This document shows positions 46,687 to 59,101 of a stretch of 64,000 nt of DNA, one piece after another. Under the pieces are notes generated by a model, which was not told the origin of the DNA, ran no database searches, and saw nothing but the letters and a program-made list of their open reading frames with translations. Source of the stretch: Haliclona indistincta (taxonomy: Eukaryota > Porifera > Demospongiae > Haplosclerida > Chalinidae); the NCBI GenBank assembly GCA_964017065.1, contig OZ024787.1, positions 12,662,434 to 12,726,433 of the forward strand, read 5' to 3'. Both the position numbers and the translations under genes were made by a program. Numbering within the stretch: the stretch's first letter is position 1; the number at the start of each line of letters is the position of its first letter.

Positions 46687-47792
46687 TGAGCACAGACACT
46701 AGTTCGTCTTCACATGAGGAACAGTCGGGGAGTGAGCTGCCTGAATTTCGAGATGACCAAAGCTTGAGTGTGATGGTACAACACTGTTGCACATCATTGC
46801 AGACTCACAGTCGACAGCTACAGAAGATACAAGACCACCTTACTAGTTTAACAAAACAAGTATCAAGTATTCTTGACAAGCTAAGTGAACAAGAAAGACA
46901 GAATTTCAATCTGAAAGATGCACATCTAGAGGTAAATGATTGAAATGATAATGTATACTAAGCTGTAGATAAACTATCATCATAATCCCGATCATAATTA
47001 TTATTACAGAAACCTCTCAGAACTGCTGTAGCGAAAGCCTACGTCAGCAGTTTAACAAGATCACTGGATGAGGAAACACTATCTGTCAGTTTCAAATTTA
47101 ACTGATTCTGTTACAGTATCAGTTCCTTACATATTAGGAAATTTTGCAGAGAGTGCTCGGAGACAGCTGTCTGGAGAAGTACAAGTGTGATATTGCAGCC
47201 AGTAGATGCAAGGAACTCATGACGACCTTTAGAGGGGAAGAAAGGAGGCGTGTAAGTGTGCTGTTTATTACCAGAGTTCATGCACATACGTAAACACAGT
47301 TTACTTTAGTTTATATTGTATTTGTTATCTAGATATATGGACGCGCTCCCTGTGCAAATGCTTCAAAAAAGAGGACGATAGATTTGGCAGAGGATTTGAT
47401 AAAATATTTTCAGGCAACAATTTCTGCCAAGGAGATTTACTCAAGGCATCTCGCAGTACTAGTATGTAAAATTTAATGTCTGATTCTGTCTTTAATATTA
47501 ATTATTATTTCGTTACAGCGTCTCTATGTACAGATGAATCCTGATGCTGAGTATGCTAAAAATTTTTTCACTGGATTTCGAGCATGCATGGCTGACGGCT
47601 ACATATGGAGGAGAGCCCAGTGAAGACAACTATGTGGAAATCATGTCACATGATGAACATCATGACTATTTCCTATTTCCAACGGTACCATCACCAGATG
47701 AGCTGAGAGCTCTGGTGATGGTAGATGAGCCGAGAGCTTCCTCATCATCAAGTAATCAAGCTCTCCCACTTGATGATGAGGAAGAAGACTAA
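46687..47792 (+). CDS. EnSpm second protein, coiled coil, unknown family
   Basis: Plus-strand gene divergent from the transposase. The first exon reads MSTDTSSSSHEEQSGSELPE with a heptad-rich helix (LQTHSRQLQKIQDHLTSLTK). Small exons around 47010-47085, 47150-47250 and 47335-47465 carry KPLRTAVAKAYVSSLTRSLD, SCLEKYKCDIAASRCKELM and RAPCANASKKRTIDLAEDL. The end is an acidic tail (LPLDDEEED). By position it may be the TnpA-like DNA-binding partner, which is inference. Exon borders are approximate. Confidence 0.5.
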
Positions 47793-48119
47793 TGTGCACG
47801 ATTCAAACAATACAATATTATAACTTCCAATGATTATTACAGTGTCAGTGTTTTGATATAATACTAAACAATTGAATCAAACAGAGAATTTGAAATAAGT
47901 GGAAATGGATAACTAAAGCACTCTCTGGTTCATTAATCTTCTGGAAATGAGATATCCCATATTGTGTCTTCTTCGTCTGTTTCATAAGTGTAATGCTTAT
48001 GTCGACATGTTGCCATTTCATGTTGTTGGCGGTGATTGTAAACCCCACCTCCATCTTGAGCATACCACTAAGCCCGGTAAGCAAGTCAATTTAGTGGACG
48101 AAAACATTGGTCAAACAAT

Positions 48120-48831
48120 ACTTACATTTTCACACTCCCAACAACTTCGACTCCATTTTGGTTTCTTTTTCTTTTTTGCATACCAATTCTAGAAATTGTA
48201 TGCAATAATATTCTTTCTTCAGTATTCATTTCTTTACCTTGGATCGCCACACACGAGTACATTTGATCATCCTGTTTCATTTACAATAATTAACACCTGA
48301 CATTATGTCGACAGAATGCAATCACCTGTTTTTTTTGCTTTTTTTGTCCACTTCATTAGTATCCAACTCACTGTACATTAATACAAAATACACAATGCAT
48401 TATTTTTTGGATGTAATGACTTACAATCCATCATCCACATCTTCCACGTCAGACTCACTAACATAACTAAACACAAGTTATCATGCATGTAGCTAGATTA
48501 TTACTTGACATACTTCTTCTCTGTATCTAGGGCAGTTTTTTTATCATCTTCATCACTATACGAAACATAATAATTATACCGTTATTCTGGCACCTATATA
48601 AATGCTGCTTACCTGCTTATAACTATAATTTTTTCACTGTTACTATGAATTTAATAATTATTGCCAACACTTTTAGCAGTAATCATGCTTACCAATCGCT
48701 ACTAGCACTTTCTGCAGTCGGCTTAGTCCGAGGTCGCCTGTAATAAGTAAGGCAATGTGTGTGTTAGTACAAGCTTTATGATCAGCTTAACTGACTTACT
48801 TCCGTGTAGACAGCCACTGACCTGTCGCCAT
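48120..48831 (-). CDS. Possible third small EnSpm gene
   Basis: From an ATG at 48829-48831, short exons with GT/AG borders give MATGQWLSTR, then KRPRTKPTAESASSDW (basic), then acidic segments (SDEDDKKTALDTEKK, SESDVEDVDDGL) and a Lys-rich end. Composition suggests a small nuclear protein. No family recognised, and the exon chain is tentative. Confidence 0.3.
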
Positions 48832-49705
48832 ATTTGTAGATCTACAATAATGTTTCATGGCAATTTCATCTTTGAAACACCATTGATAGTTTCAAGCCAA
48901 TCAACAGTATGATCGTTATCAACCGCCGTACAGGGCTGTTTGCCTGTATCATGGATGAAATATTATGGACGTACTGATACGCGGATGTACCAGTCAACTA
49001 CATTATTGTTTCTATACTGAAATCAGGCTAATAACAGACATGTGCGGTATCGATACAGAAACATTGCTGGATATTTTTGGTTGTGTACCCCGGCGAAAGT
49101 GCGTGGAGCTTTATACCCCACAAAATAGCAGATACTAGTGGGCCATCGTCAATAAATTATCAATAATAATATTGGCGCACGTGTTAACCTTTGGGAAAGG
49201 TCAGCCAGCATTGCTGCCTGAAAGCCAAGTTACCGTGCGTTTTAGCTGCACGAAAGTTGACGCCAGGCTTCGTTTGTCGCCCAACTTGAACACGGGCGTT
49301 CGCCATTATAGACCTGGCGAGTGTGCGCTTGGAGGCGAGTGGCCTGGGCTCCCATCCGCTCGTAGATCTTCGCTTACAAGCTACAGAACAGCTCGTAGAT
49401 ATTCGCTTACAAGCTACAGAACAGCTACAGCAGCTACAAACACCACAGAAGACTGGTGGTTGGGTACAAGTCAGTTAACTCCCGGTCTCTTCGGCGATCG
49501 GGATAATACCTCGGTGGTTAATTATGCCATCCTCGGGCTCCGCCCTCGGACAGCATAATTAACCACCTCGGTATATATCCCGTATCGCCTCAGAGACCGG
49601 GAGTTAACTATTACGTATATGTGATATAAGGTAAAGAGAGTCTGAGAGTGACAAAAAAACAAAGCATAATGATAATAATAGTAATAATAACAATAATGTT
49701 TAGTG

Positions 49706-52160
49706 TCAACCAAGTGGAACACCACCCTCAGATGTTGCTAGGGTGATGTCAAAGTGGTCACGAACTGGATGGTTAGCTGAAGATCTGCTTCCTCGTATAC
49801 ACAGAATAGAGGAACGAACTGCTGCAAAGGAGAGTTTGCATCTCAGCCAGCCCATAACTACTGGGTATGGTTTATCTCTTTTGTTTGCCAGAAGATCAGC
49901 TAATCTTTTATAGAAGGTAGTGGCTTCTCGACCTAAACCACCAGTTGAGGCAAAAACCAGGGGTGTAAAAACACCCTGTTCAATTTGTCTGATACGTTGA
50001 CCATAAGCTCTTTTTTTGGCATCTTCGTGTTTTTTGAAGGCAGAGGAAATGGAACCAGCGTTGCTTGGTGCATTTGGGTGAAACACCCTGACATCAAAAT
50101 ATGCATCTTGAGCGCCGGTCTAAAAACCATTTGCACGAATGTCGACACGAGCATTGTCTGTGGTGATGGCTGAACGCAGAGACATTGATTCTCTACTGAG
50201 GGGTTGGAGGTGAGGTTCAGTGGCAACGTTGTGGCAGACTTGAGTTAGTAGAGTGGCAGTGAGGTCTCTCAGTTCGTTGTGACGAATGGTAGGAAAGCCA
50301 CCCATCGGACAGATCATTGCATGATCAACTGAGAAGGGGGAACCACAGTTGCATTTGGCAGGAGTGTGAGGCAGAGACCAACCATACCGGAGACACAAGG
50401 CATCTCTAAAGTCACCTTTATGCAGGGAAAAACCGTGGTCATCAAGGGGAAGAACTGATAGCCAAGAAGAGGAAACTCTTTCTTTAGCAAGATCTACAGA
50501 GCGCTTCAGTTGAGGTGTTAGTTGGTTGTAAACATGCTCTGCAGTATGTTTTTGGATTTGACGGTTGTTTTTGTGAATGGAGATTTTGATCTCTTTGGTT
50601 GCTGACCTACTGAGATGGTGATTAAGATCTTGGGTGGCAATAGCTGCAACTAGAGGAGCTGTAAGGTTAGAAGAGGCTTTGAAGGAAGACTCGGCAGAAG
50701 AAACAGGATTGATGATGCCTAAGCCACCAAGTCTAATTGGAAGAGCTATCAGGTCTCTCTCAATTTGGGAGCAAGGTGGGCGGCCTGTGATTGCAGGGAT
50801 CAGATGGTTGTGAATTGAATCTTCTAGAGGTTGTAATAGTTTGGAAATGTCAGGAATAGTTCGAGTGAGGAATGTCCATTTACTCGATAAGCCATGAGTG
50901 TAGGCACAGTATGCAGAGTGGGGTTGTGTTATTGCAATGTGAGCCAATTGGTTGATTTCATCACACCAAGAATTAACCTTTTCAGACACATATTGAGTCG
51001 TGAAGGCTTTAGAACCAATTGCAGCACCAAGATGTCTTTTGCCATCTGTGGTGACATTAACTCCGGTGTCAGCAAAAAGAGCTCTTGCCTTGGCTTCGTG
51101 GTCAGGTTTTACGACAAGGTGAGTTTTTGGTGGAATTTGGATGATAGCCGTATTTATCGCCATGTTGATTCAGACTGTCCCAGAACTTTCTTAGGTCTTC
51201 TATAGTGCTTGCGCCAGACGCATCGTCAGCATACCACACTTGCTTTACATTGGGGACATCAGATCTTAGATTGCTGATCAGAGGTTTCACTGCAAGGGCA
51301 TACATGGCCATGGCTAGTGGGTCACCCTGAGTAGTACCCTCAGAAGAGCTGATTTCACCATCGCCAGTGATTATGCATCTTATGGGAGCACGGTAGGTGT
51401 TAATGAGGATCTGGGACAGAGGGGGACAGATGAATCGAATATTGTGGAGAGAAGCCTGTCTATTGAGCGAGTTAAAGGCATTAGAAGCATCAACTAGAAG
51501 AGCACCTTGTATATCGTCATCACTGAAGAATTGATGCATAGCATGGATAGCTGCCTCACAGCCACCTTCTTGACCAGCACAGACTTGAAGAGGGCCAGCT
51601 GCATCTTGTATATCCTCTCTAAAGAGGCTAAGCACAGATTTGGCGATAATTCGTCTAGGCACCTCTCCAATACCAATTGGCCTTACACCTGGACATTTGT
51701 TTAGAGGAATCAAGCGGCAGGCAACAAAGGCTGTAAGATTATCCGGATGTATATTGCTGGTGCAAATCCTACGAGCAACAGCAGCAAGAGCAGAGCAGAA
51801 ATCTTGAGAAGCTGACTTGAAGGAGGAGCATAATCTTCGCCAAGCATAGGCATCAAGACCAGAAAGCCCAGCGGCACCATGGGTATGTAAGGCGGCATTG
51901 AGTATACAGGCAGAATCGAGGTTGCAGTATAGAATAGGGTCGACAACCGGCACAGGAGAGTCAGACATTAAAGACTCAGGGCGGGCAGGAGAACCAGTGG
52001 GGTGTTTCTCTTTTAGGAGATCACGAGTGGTCAGACCATCAGTTGAAGGAATGGTGTCGTCAAGACTGAGGACACCATTGTTTTCGTCCCGGGAAAGGTA
52101 TCTTAAGGCACTTCGGACTTTACCCTGAGCCATGAGTGCTCTGAAAATGTGTCCATCCTG
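49706..52160 (-). pseudogene. Non-LTR reverse transcriptase with restriction-like endonuclease
   Basis: RT motifs: LTAFVACRLIPLNKCPGVRP, GALLVDASNAFNSLNR, SSEGTTQGDPLAMAMYALAV and the catalytic QVWYADDASG. A Cys/His finger (CNCGSPFSVDHAMIC) follows, then a PD-(D/E)XK-like endonuclease region (ARVDIRANGF, YFDVRVFHPNAPSN, FTPLVFASTGGLGREAT, MGWLRCKLSFAAVRSSIL), as in R2/NeSL-type elements with a single C-terminal nuclease. Damage: an extra A near 51120 shifts the frame, and an in-frame TAG near 50120 replaces an expected Trp. The 5' part is missing. By chance or otherwise the remaining RT frame is in frame with NPL4 exon 1. Confidence 0.82.
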
Positions 52161-52406
52161 CAGCGTTAGTCCTAGCTCCTTCTGGCTCGGTTCATTACGA
52201 TATCCCGCGGAACGGTAGACGGAGAACGACTGAGAACGTCCAGCTGAAATTCTCTCGTTACCTGCACAGCATTCAGTGGTACAGCTAGATCTCGTCTCTG
52301 TATTCATCACTAGCTGACTCACCTTTTCTAGTAGCGTCCTCAGTAAGTCTGAGGAGTTAGCAGTGATTCGCTTCGTACCGTTCTTGCTCTGTACACGAAC
52401 TATCAT

Positions 52407-52572
52407 GCTCAGTGGTCAGCTGCTCTGCTGCCCCTAGTAATTAACTTGATTGAAGGCGGGGCTCGTAAACACATCACGTGATATTTTCAACTGCCCTTTC
52501 TTTAGCTTTCGCAGCAGCCTGAGCCTTTTCTCTCACTTTCTCTATCTTCCTCAACTTTACAACAGAACTAAA
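52407..52572. promoter_or_regulatory. Divergent NPL4/ANK promoter, unit B
   Basis: 166-bp spacer between NPL4 B and ANK gene 2 starts, paralogous to 1422-1603. It keeps TCACGTGA (52474-52481) and the GGCGGGGC box at the same spacing. Several short deletions separate the copies, but these two blocks are unchanged. Confidence 0.6.
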
Positions 52573-55500
52573 ATGAGTTCTCAGGAGCAATTGGTGAGTG
52601 ATGAGTAAGGGAGGGCGGGGTAATTCCGCCCACACTTCCGTGTTTCCAACTTAAGAGCTGCTTTACTCCAGCAGAGAACAATCTTTCCAACAACCAATAG
52701 CAGGATCTTGTAGGTCAATCTAAGTACTCTTTGTGGTTGCAACTAGAGCAAGTCACTATCACCGATAATAATAACAGCAGCTTGACTTTCCTAATTACTG
52801 AGAAAATTCAAAAATTATTTTTTCGGGGTAATTCCGCCCACCACGTTTTTTCTATTACGAAGAGGAATTGCTAGTGGAAACGGTTTCTAGCCGTGAAAGA
52901 AAGGTTCTATACTATTTCCCAATAATCTGTGACAGTATTCGTGCGCATGAACTTGAAATCAGAATGCTGAATAAACATGGATGAATAAGTGATGAGTCAT
53001 AGAAAACCGAGTTTCAGTTGTTGTGAGTAACAATCATGTCGCTGACAGAAGTCACAGAGCTCCTCGCTCAGCATACTTTTCAAAACATTTATTCCTGTCG
53101 TCATTTCAGCAAGCCACACCTCTTAAACATTCCTTTCTCGTGAGTGTGCTCCAAGGCCGCTTGCAGTCAGAGATCTGGAGTGTCTGAGCATCCCAAACTG
53201 TTTTAATAGTATAATTGACTGTTAATAATCCATTCTATGCTTACACGAGGCTCTGAGTATAAAGCATGATTGAGCTAAGTAAGTTTTAGGAAGTTTTTTG
53301 GAGTTTTTCGTCTACCGTGATGAATAGAATATATTAATTTTTTATCAAAAGAGAGTAAGCTCATGCGCTTGCTTCAGCAGTTCAGTATAGCTATATAGTG
53401 TAGCTATTTATTCAGCACTTTGCTGCTGCCGGTAGCTTGCTTGTTTGCAGGCATCAGCTGCTCGAACTAGGAATGAGCGGAATTACCCCGCCCTCCCTTA
53501 CTAGTAATTTCAGTCTCTCGCCAAAACAGAGCATGTTATCAGAAATACACTTTTCATTCATTTGTGATTATGTGTTATTTGTATATAAAGTGTAGCAGCT
53601 GTCATTGTTTGATACATGATGTTATGTTGTGTTCACAGAATGAAGACCTCTGGGATGCTAGTTATAGAGGTGAAGTAACTAGAGTAAAACAACTCTTGTC
53701 ACAGGGAGCGGATCCCAACCATCATAGTACTGGTCGATATGATGTGAGTTGTGTGTGATTGTGTTGAGTCATGTAGTAACAGGTGTGTAATCCACACTAC
53801 ATCAGTTCTCACTCACAGTCAGTAACTGATCATTCATCTTAGTACAGTGTGGTATTGATCACTATTGACCATTCCCAATTACAGACCTCTCTAGTCTCAC
53901 GGTTTGACTGTGTGTCACACAGTTTTAGAACCTTAGAATTCTGTATAGCTTCGTATACTAGGCAAATTTGTCGCATACTAGTTGACATCATAATAGTGAA
54001 ATAATGATAATACATGTCAAAAGTACTATAGTGTACAGCAGTACAGCCATCATGGTACACCTACTGTAGCTTAGTCTAGTGAAATGTATCACAAACATTG
54101 TTGAAAGGATGCACACTAACTCCAGTGACTGGAAGGGAAGAAATTGATACCAAGATAAGAATCTACTCGTAAACAATCAGGCACAATCAGCATCCATACC
54201 AACACTATAGCTAGACTTACGAGATTGTAGATCATTTTTAGAAAGCTAATACTGCCGGAAAGGGTGTTGTGATGGTAGACAGCTTCAGAGTATTGTTGAG
54301 TGATGCCAGCTTTTTAGTTTCCGGTGGTAAAATATATCACATTGTTGTTTGTTGTCCAACTTATCATGTTATTTGTTGTTTTGAGATACCAATCACGTAT
54401 GAATCTCATTATCAAAGTGGATGAATTACATTAACATGTTCACTGATCACTTGCATGTAAAGTACTAGTTACAGCGCTCAATTTAAGCAAACATACAGAG
54501 CAGGTGTCTGACTATCCACTGTGCAAAATGTTTTTATGTATCTCACATGTTTGAGTCTAGAAAGTTTTGATCTCTGGGTTTTTAGCAGATTTCAGATTCG
54601 TACAATGCTATATGTGAGTTAAGCTACCAAACTTGTTATGGTGACAGATTGACTATTGAGTGAACAGATTTCCAAGGGTTTTTATTAACTCAAAGCAATA
54701 CTCTCTCTTTGTGGTCGTTGGGTCTACACAGGACTCTTGCGATTTGTTGGGATGCTGCAAGTTATAGAAGTTGCTTCTGTTGAATCTACTGGTCCTCTTT
54801 GGTCTGTCAGCCAGTCATAGTTATTCTTGTTGCTGTGACTACCCACGGGTATTCAGAGATTAATTTTATCGTTTGCGTATAGTAAAAGGAATTCCATCTG
54901 ATGACCACGTACATTGCTGACAATGAGACTAGTCATATGGTTACATATTGTGAACCTAAAATTATTGTCACTGTATAATAAGAATATTGGTAGCCAGCTA
55001 GCAGTACATACACTGTTTGATTGGAGTGTGTGAGGTTCATAATAGGATAATATTGTAACTGTGTCTGTCATTGACAATTTTTATTGTTTTGCTTCAGGAC
55101 GAGCAAACTCCTCTACACATTAGTGCTCGGAGAGGACATGAAGATATGGCAAAGCTACTATTACAACAACCAAATATAGTTATTGATGCTCGTGATGAGG
55201 TATGTGTACGTTATGGTAACATTTTCTATAGTGAGCTAGATCCTCTTGTGCACTAGTGAATCAACAGATAAGGTGGACTTGTAGTTTGTCCATTAGTTTT
55301 CACTTGTTGATGCCTGCAGTGCTGTAGTTAGTATGATTTCATGTCACATGTTTAGTAAATGTGGTTTTTGTTGTGTACGAGAGTTGGAAAACATGTCATT
55401 TTAGGTGGTGGGTTACCGTTCATTTATGAATATTAATGAGCAAAATTATTTTTGCTACAGAGACTGTTGAACAGCTCAAAACTCGCTGTGAAGCATCATA

Positions 55501-58500
55501 TCGTGCATCCGCGGATAGCCAACTTGTGAAAATCTGCAAAGCTCAAAGTGCACCCAGCCTCACGAACACTGTGAAAATGTTTCTCTCAAGATAACGTGAC
55601 ATGTAGAGTTAGCTAGTCAATGAAAAGCATCTTATTTCAAATTGACACAGCCTTTTTACCTTTCTTGAATCATGAGTTATCGTCGATAAACAGAGATATG
55701 TTAGTGACCAGTTTATAAAGCATCATAAAAACCTCCCCAAAGCGAATTTACCAGAAACACTGTCAATCCCTCCGCAAGTTGTTTATCTACAAGTACGTAC
55801 TAGTCAGTAAACACAGTTCACTACACACAATCTTAAATCTTGTGAAAAAATTCTGAACTTGATCTCCGCCATTGCCGTGTATTGTGTAGCCCGCCCTCAC
55901 CATAGCTTATAATATTCACAATGAATGAGCGAATGGTAACCCGCCACATTTATGATTATTATTCAAAGATGATAACAGTAAATCTGGTTTTGTTTACTAT
56001 TGTTTTGTACTAGATGGTGGATTATTGTTGGTTGATCATTGTTACTGAGACACTCAGAGTACATGATCATAACATGTTGTGTTTACTTGTTTGTCAATAG
56101 TTTGGATATACACCACTACACTGGAGTGCATCTAATGGTCTTCCAGCAATAGTGAAGCTGCTGGTTAATGCTGGTGCTAATGTCAGTTCAGTTTCCAATG
56201 TGAGTATATACAAAGTTTTGTCTACATTATGAGATTGTGATGGATCAGAGCATAGATACTACAGTACGGGATAGGAAGCCGCACTAATTGGGTGGTCGAT
56301 GCGCATTACCCTTGACGTCACATGACGATTACATTTTCGTGTATTGTGCTCTCCGTGTTTTAAATAAACGGAGAATCTCTGATAGCACAGCCAAGAATCT
56401 ACCAAGAACTTTGCCTTTTTACATGGTCAAAGAACGCCTAGTTGTCTGGATATTTGTTTATTGCACAGCTGGTCCATCCTTCATGAGAGGTAGTGCTGGG
56501 CGATTGTGCTATTTTGACCATCACGATCGATTGTTGCAAAAAACATCACGATACGATTATTATTGCGATTATTTTAACAATTTTTTTTAAATTTCATGCA
56601 TACCATCTTTGGCTGGGAATCCCCATGCCTTGCTTGTAGCTCCCACAGGTGGCAATAGTTCAACTTGAGAACCCATAGTTTAGACAAGTTAGACAACCAA
56701 AGTAAACAGCTAGTTAACACTGAAGTCTGGCACTGTGGCTGAATCAAACACACACTGGCCACATGTTTGGACAATGCCCATGCGCAAAACAAACACGTGG
56801 TTAATCGATATCTAATGTATTTATAATCACCATTGTGATTATAGAAAAGAATCACGATTATTGCAACAATCGAAATAATCGCCCAGCACTAATGAGAGGG
56901 TTTGGACCTTGGTACAGTGAAACCTAGCTGCATTACATGTCTAGCGAAGTTGATATCATGTCTCTACTGTACGATTACACACGTAACGCTTACAGCAAGT
57001 TGTGTGATTATGTAGAGATTCTGTGACACTAAAAGCTTTTTTTATAATTTTAGCAATATACGTGTTTTAGAGCTACTCACTGTTGACTAAAGAGTGTAGC
57101 AAGGTCGTCTGGTGACTGTGGTCACTTGTTTGTCGATCCGTCCGTTAGTGAAGAGGTGTGGTTTTCTGTTTGGTCACCACAAGGTTTTACATGATACTGA
57201 CAGAAGCTCATTGAGTGGGTGCTGTACATATTCGACAGGGCTGCACTACTGACTAGGCAAGTCGATAGTATTGTACGATGTCAATTGTGACTCAAGCATA
57301 TATGGCTGCAATAGAGAGGTGACTGCGTTACTCAGGTGACCACTAGCTCAGGTTTCACTGTACACAATATTGTGAGGTATTGAGACATGTACTATTGCAT
57401 GTGATCATGTCAATATTGTGTTTAATGTAACAAGTGAATGTTTATTATCATGTGTGGGTTGGAAACATTCTGTGATCTATCAAAGTAAATTCTTGAATCA
57501 AAAGTTCATTATTGATGTCATCTATTGAAAGTAGAAGCAGGCACTGCCTAATGTAGAAGGTGTGGTTTACTGCGCTAGCAACAGTACGCTGGCAAAAGAA
57601 TCCAATCACACTGCTACTCTTAATAGCACGGTCAATATTATGGATTTCTTCTTGAATTTTGTGAAAATATGCATGTACTAAACAATTGTCTGATAATTGC
57701 ACTCTTTTATGTCCACAGTATGGCATCACTCCACTACATTATGCTGCTTCTTCTGGTCATCTTGATACTGTCAAATTCCTCATTCTACATGGAGCTGACC
57801 CGTCTGTCAGTAACAAAGTGAGTGTTATTATCAACTGGTAGTGTTGTGTTGTTGGTAGTTGTATGGTCACAGCTCAACTGATGTATAATGTAGTTATTGT
57901 ATCTTGTAATTTCACTGGTTTGTTTATTACATATCTCAAGGTACAATACACTAGTGAATTTATCATGTTAGTTTGATTCATTCCTCATTCCATACGACAT
58001 GTCAACCCTTTTCAGTTCAATGTGTCAGATTTAGTAATCTTACTAATTTATGGAACATGCAAATAATTATTACGGAAGTATACTGTTATAAGGAAATACT
58101 GTAGGGTCAGTTTTTGTGACAGCTACAGTACTGCTCACGAGCAAGTTTACAACTGCACGCATGTGACTCGCAGTTGCTTTATGTGTGATCGCGAGTGTGT
58201 GTATTGTATCGCACTTAATGTGTTATGAGCAGATAAACTATGAGTCACTTAATTGAGAGCTGCTTGCTTCACGAGTATAAACTTATACACACGAAATTAA
58301 AAGTGTGAAAGAATCCAAGTATCTGTTGTTATTTTATGCCCAAATGTGTGTCTCACGTGCAATGCGTGAGGGTTCTGGGTCGGTGCCAGCTAAGTTTGAC
58401 TGATACAGTGATGTATCTTTGCGCATAAATCGGGAAACGGTTTTGAGATTAATTTTATTCATTAAATTAATTGCTGCTTTATGCGGCACACCTACCACTA

Positions 58501-58712
58501 CAGCACGATCCAAAATTTCGTGAATGTTTAGAAGTGTGACAGATAGAAAGCTGTCTTGAAATCTAAGCTCTTTCGGTATGTGTCGATCGATAAGATGTAA
58601 AAACTGGTATGGCATGGTGTCTCAGGTGCACCTTTTGCGCAAGCCCTGGGATTGAAATAATTTATGTCCTTGTGTGATTTTGTTTTTGTTCCTGCTACAA
58701 ACCATTGTTTTG

Positions 58713-58785
<73 letters not shown>

Positions 58786-59033
58786 AGCGATCCTTTACCA
58801 GAGAGAGCGACAAGGCTAGGCATAAGTGCCTAAAAGAGCGTAGTAAGCCAATCCACGAGCAGGCAGGTGCTGTACAATGTGTGACATGTGACAAATGGTT
58901 CAGAAGCAGAGGTGGTCTGGCTGTGCATCGTTGTCGTGCAGGCTCCACATAGCAATCTATCGTTCATTCCTCTCATTCGAGGGGACGCGTGACCCATACG
59001 GGTAGCGTTTATTCAAGGTCAAGGTCAAGGTCA

Positions 59034-59101
<68 letters not shown>

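Larger units (their letters stand above)
41880..49085 (-). mobile_element. EnSpm/CACTA-type transposon (7.2 kb)
   Basis: Ends CACAACCAAAA and the complement TTTTGGTTGTG, flanked by TA (41878-41879, 49086-49087). It encodes a TNP2-like transposase on the minus strand, a divergent coiled-coil protein on the plus strand and possibly a third small minus-strand gene. It lies within the right inverted end of element X. Confidence 0.85.
39873..49090. mobile_element. Element X, MULE-like, with 9-bp TSD
   Basis: Left end GGGTAGGTATAAAACGCGG and right end its complement, the latter split by the EnSpm (CCTA at 41879, CCC at 49088-49090). The flanking 9-bp duplication is CGGCGAAAG (39864-39872, 49091-49099). 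Repeat Y copy 1 shows the single uninterrupted site. The inverted ends are about 60 bp, rich in GGAAT-type steps. Apart from nested insertions (hairpin/foldback 40012-41250 and EnSpm) it has no coding sequence. G-start ends and a 9-bp duplication suggest a MULE-type non-autonomous element. Confidence 0.7.
39703..49611 (+). mobile_element. Repeat Y, copy 2, interrupted by element X
   Basis: Its left piece (39703-39872) matches 38970-39145 inverted, and its right piece (49091-49611) matches 38459-38970 inverted. TAC flanks it (39700-39702, 49612-49614) as in copy 1. It has two rather than three 33-bp tandem units. The conserved frame at 49172-49558 begins with the same MAHVLTFGKGQPALLPESQV. Confidence 0.7.
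39643..52160 (-). mobile_element. Non-LTR retrotransposon, 5'-truncated, split by a nest of insertions
   Basis: It reads on the minus strand. The RT/endonuclease region is 49706-52160. The 3' UTR continues to an AATAAA (complement at 39668-39673) and an A-run ending at 39643. Copy A of NPL4 gives the empty site: the insertion removed roughly a dozen bases spanning the exon 1 donor. The 3' UTR is interrupted by repeat Y copy 2 (39703-49611), which holds element X, which holds an EnSpm. Confidence 0.82.
24441..52406 (-). pseudogene. NPLOC4: NPL4 (NPLOC4) copy B, expanded to 28 kb by insertions
   Basis: Exons from 5' to 3': 1 (about 52163-52406), 2 (39427-39567), 6 (39146-39281), 7 (38427-38458), 8 (38347-38357 plus 31733-31801), 9 (31615-31680), 10 (31403-31565), 11 (31226-31336), 12 (31002-31172), 13 (30823-30913 plus 25394-25426), 14 (25209-25327), 15 (24441-24613). 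Recognisable NPL4 segments include DKFLEGWRQSGG, VAAIYEPPQ, VELLEDPKS, VGWIFTDLES, LSAEECIMAADFQN, GSKFVTV, CMALVRDDCFVPTLDAHELG, LARPLPVEYLL and the C-terminal NZF finger. Exons 3-5 are gone: the GA tract of intron 2 runs straight into intron 5. Further damage: a frameshift in exon 10 (about 31446-31453), TAG at 31101-31103 in exon 12, 4 extra bases in exon 14 (about 25300), and insertions in exons 1, 6/7, 8 and 13. It cannot encode NPL4. Confidence 0.88.
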
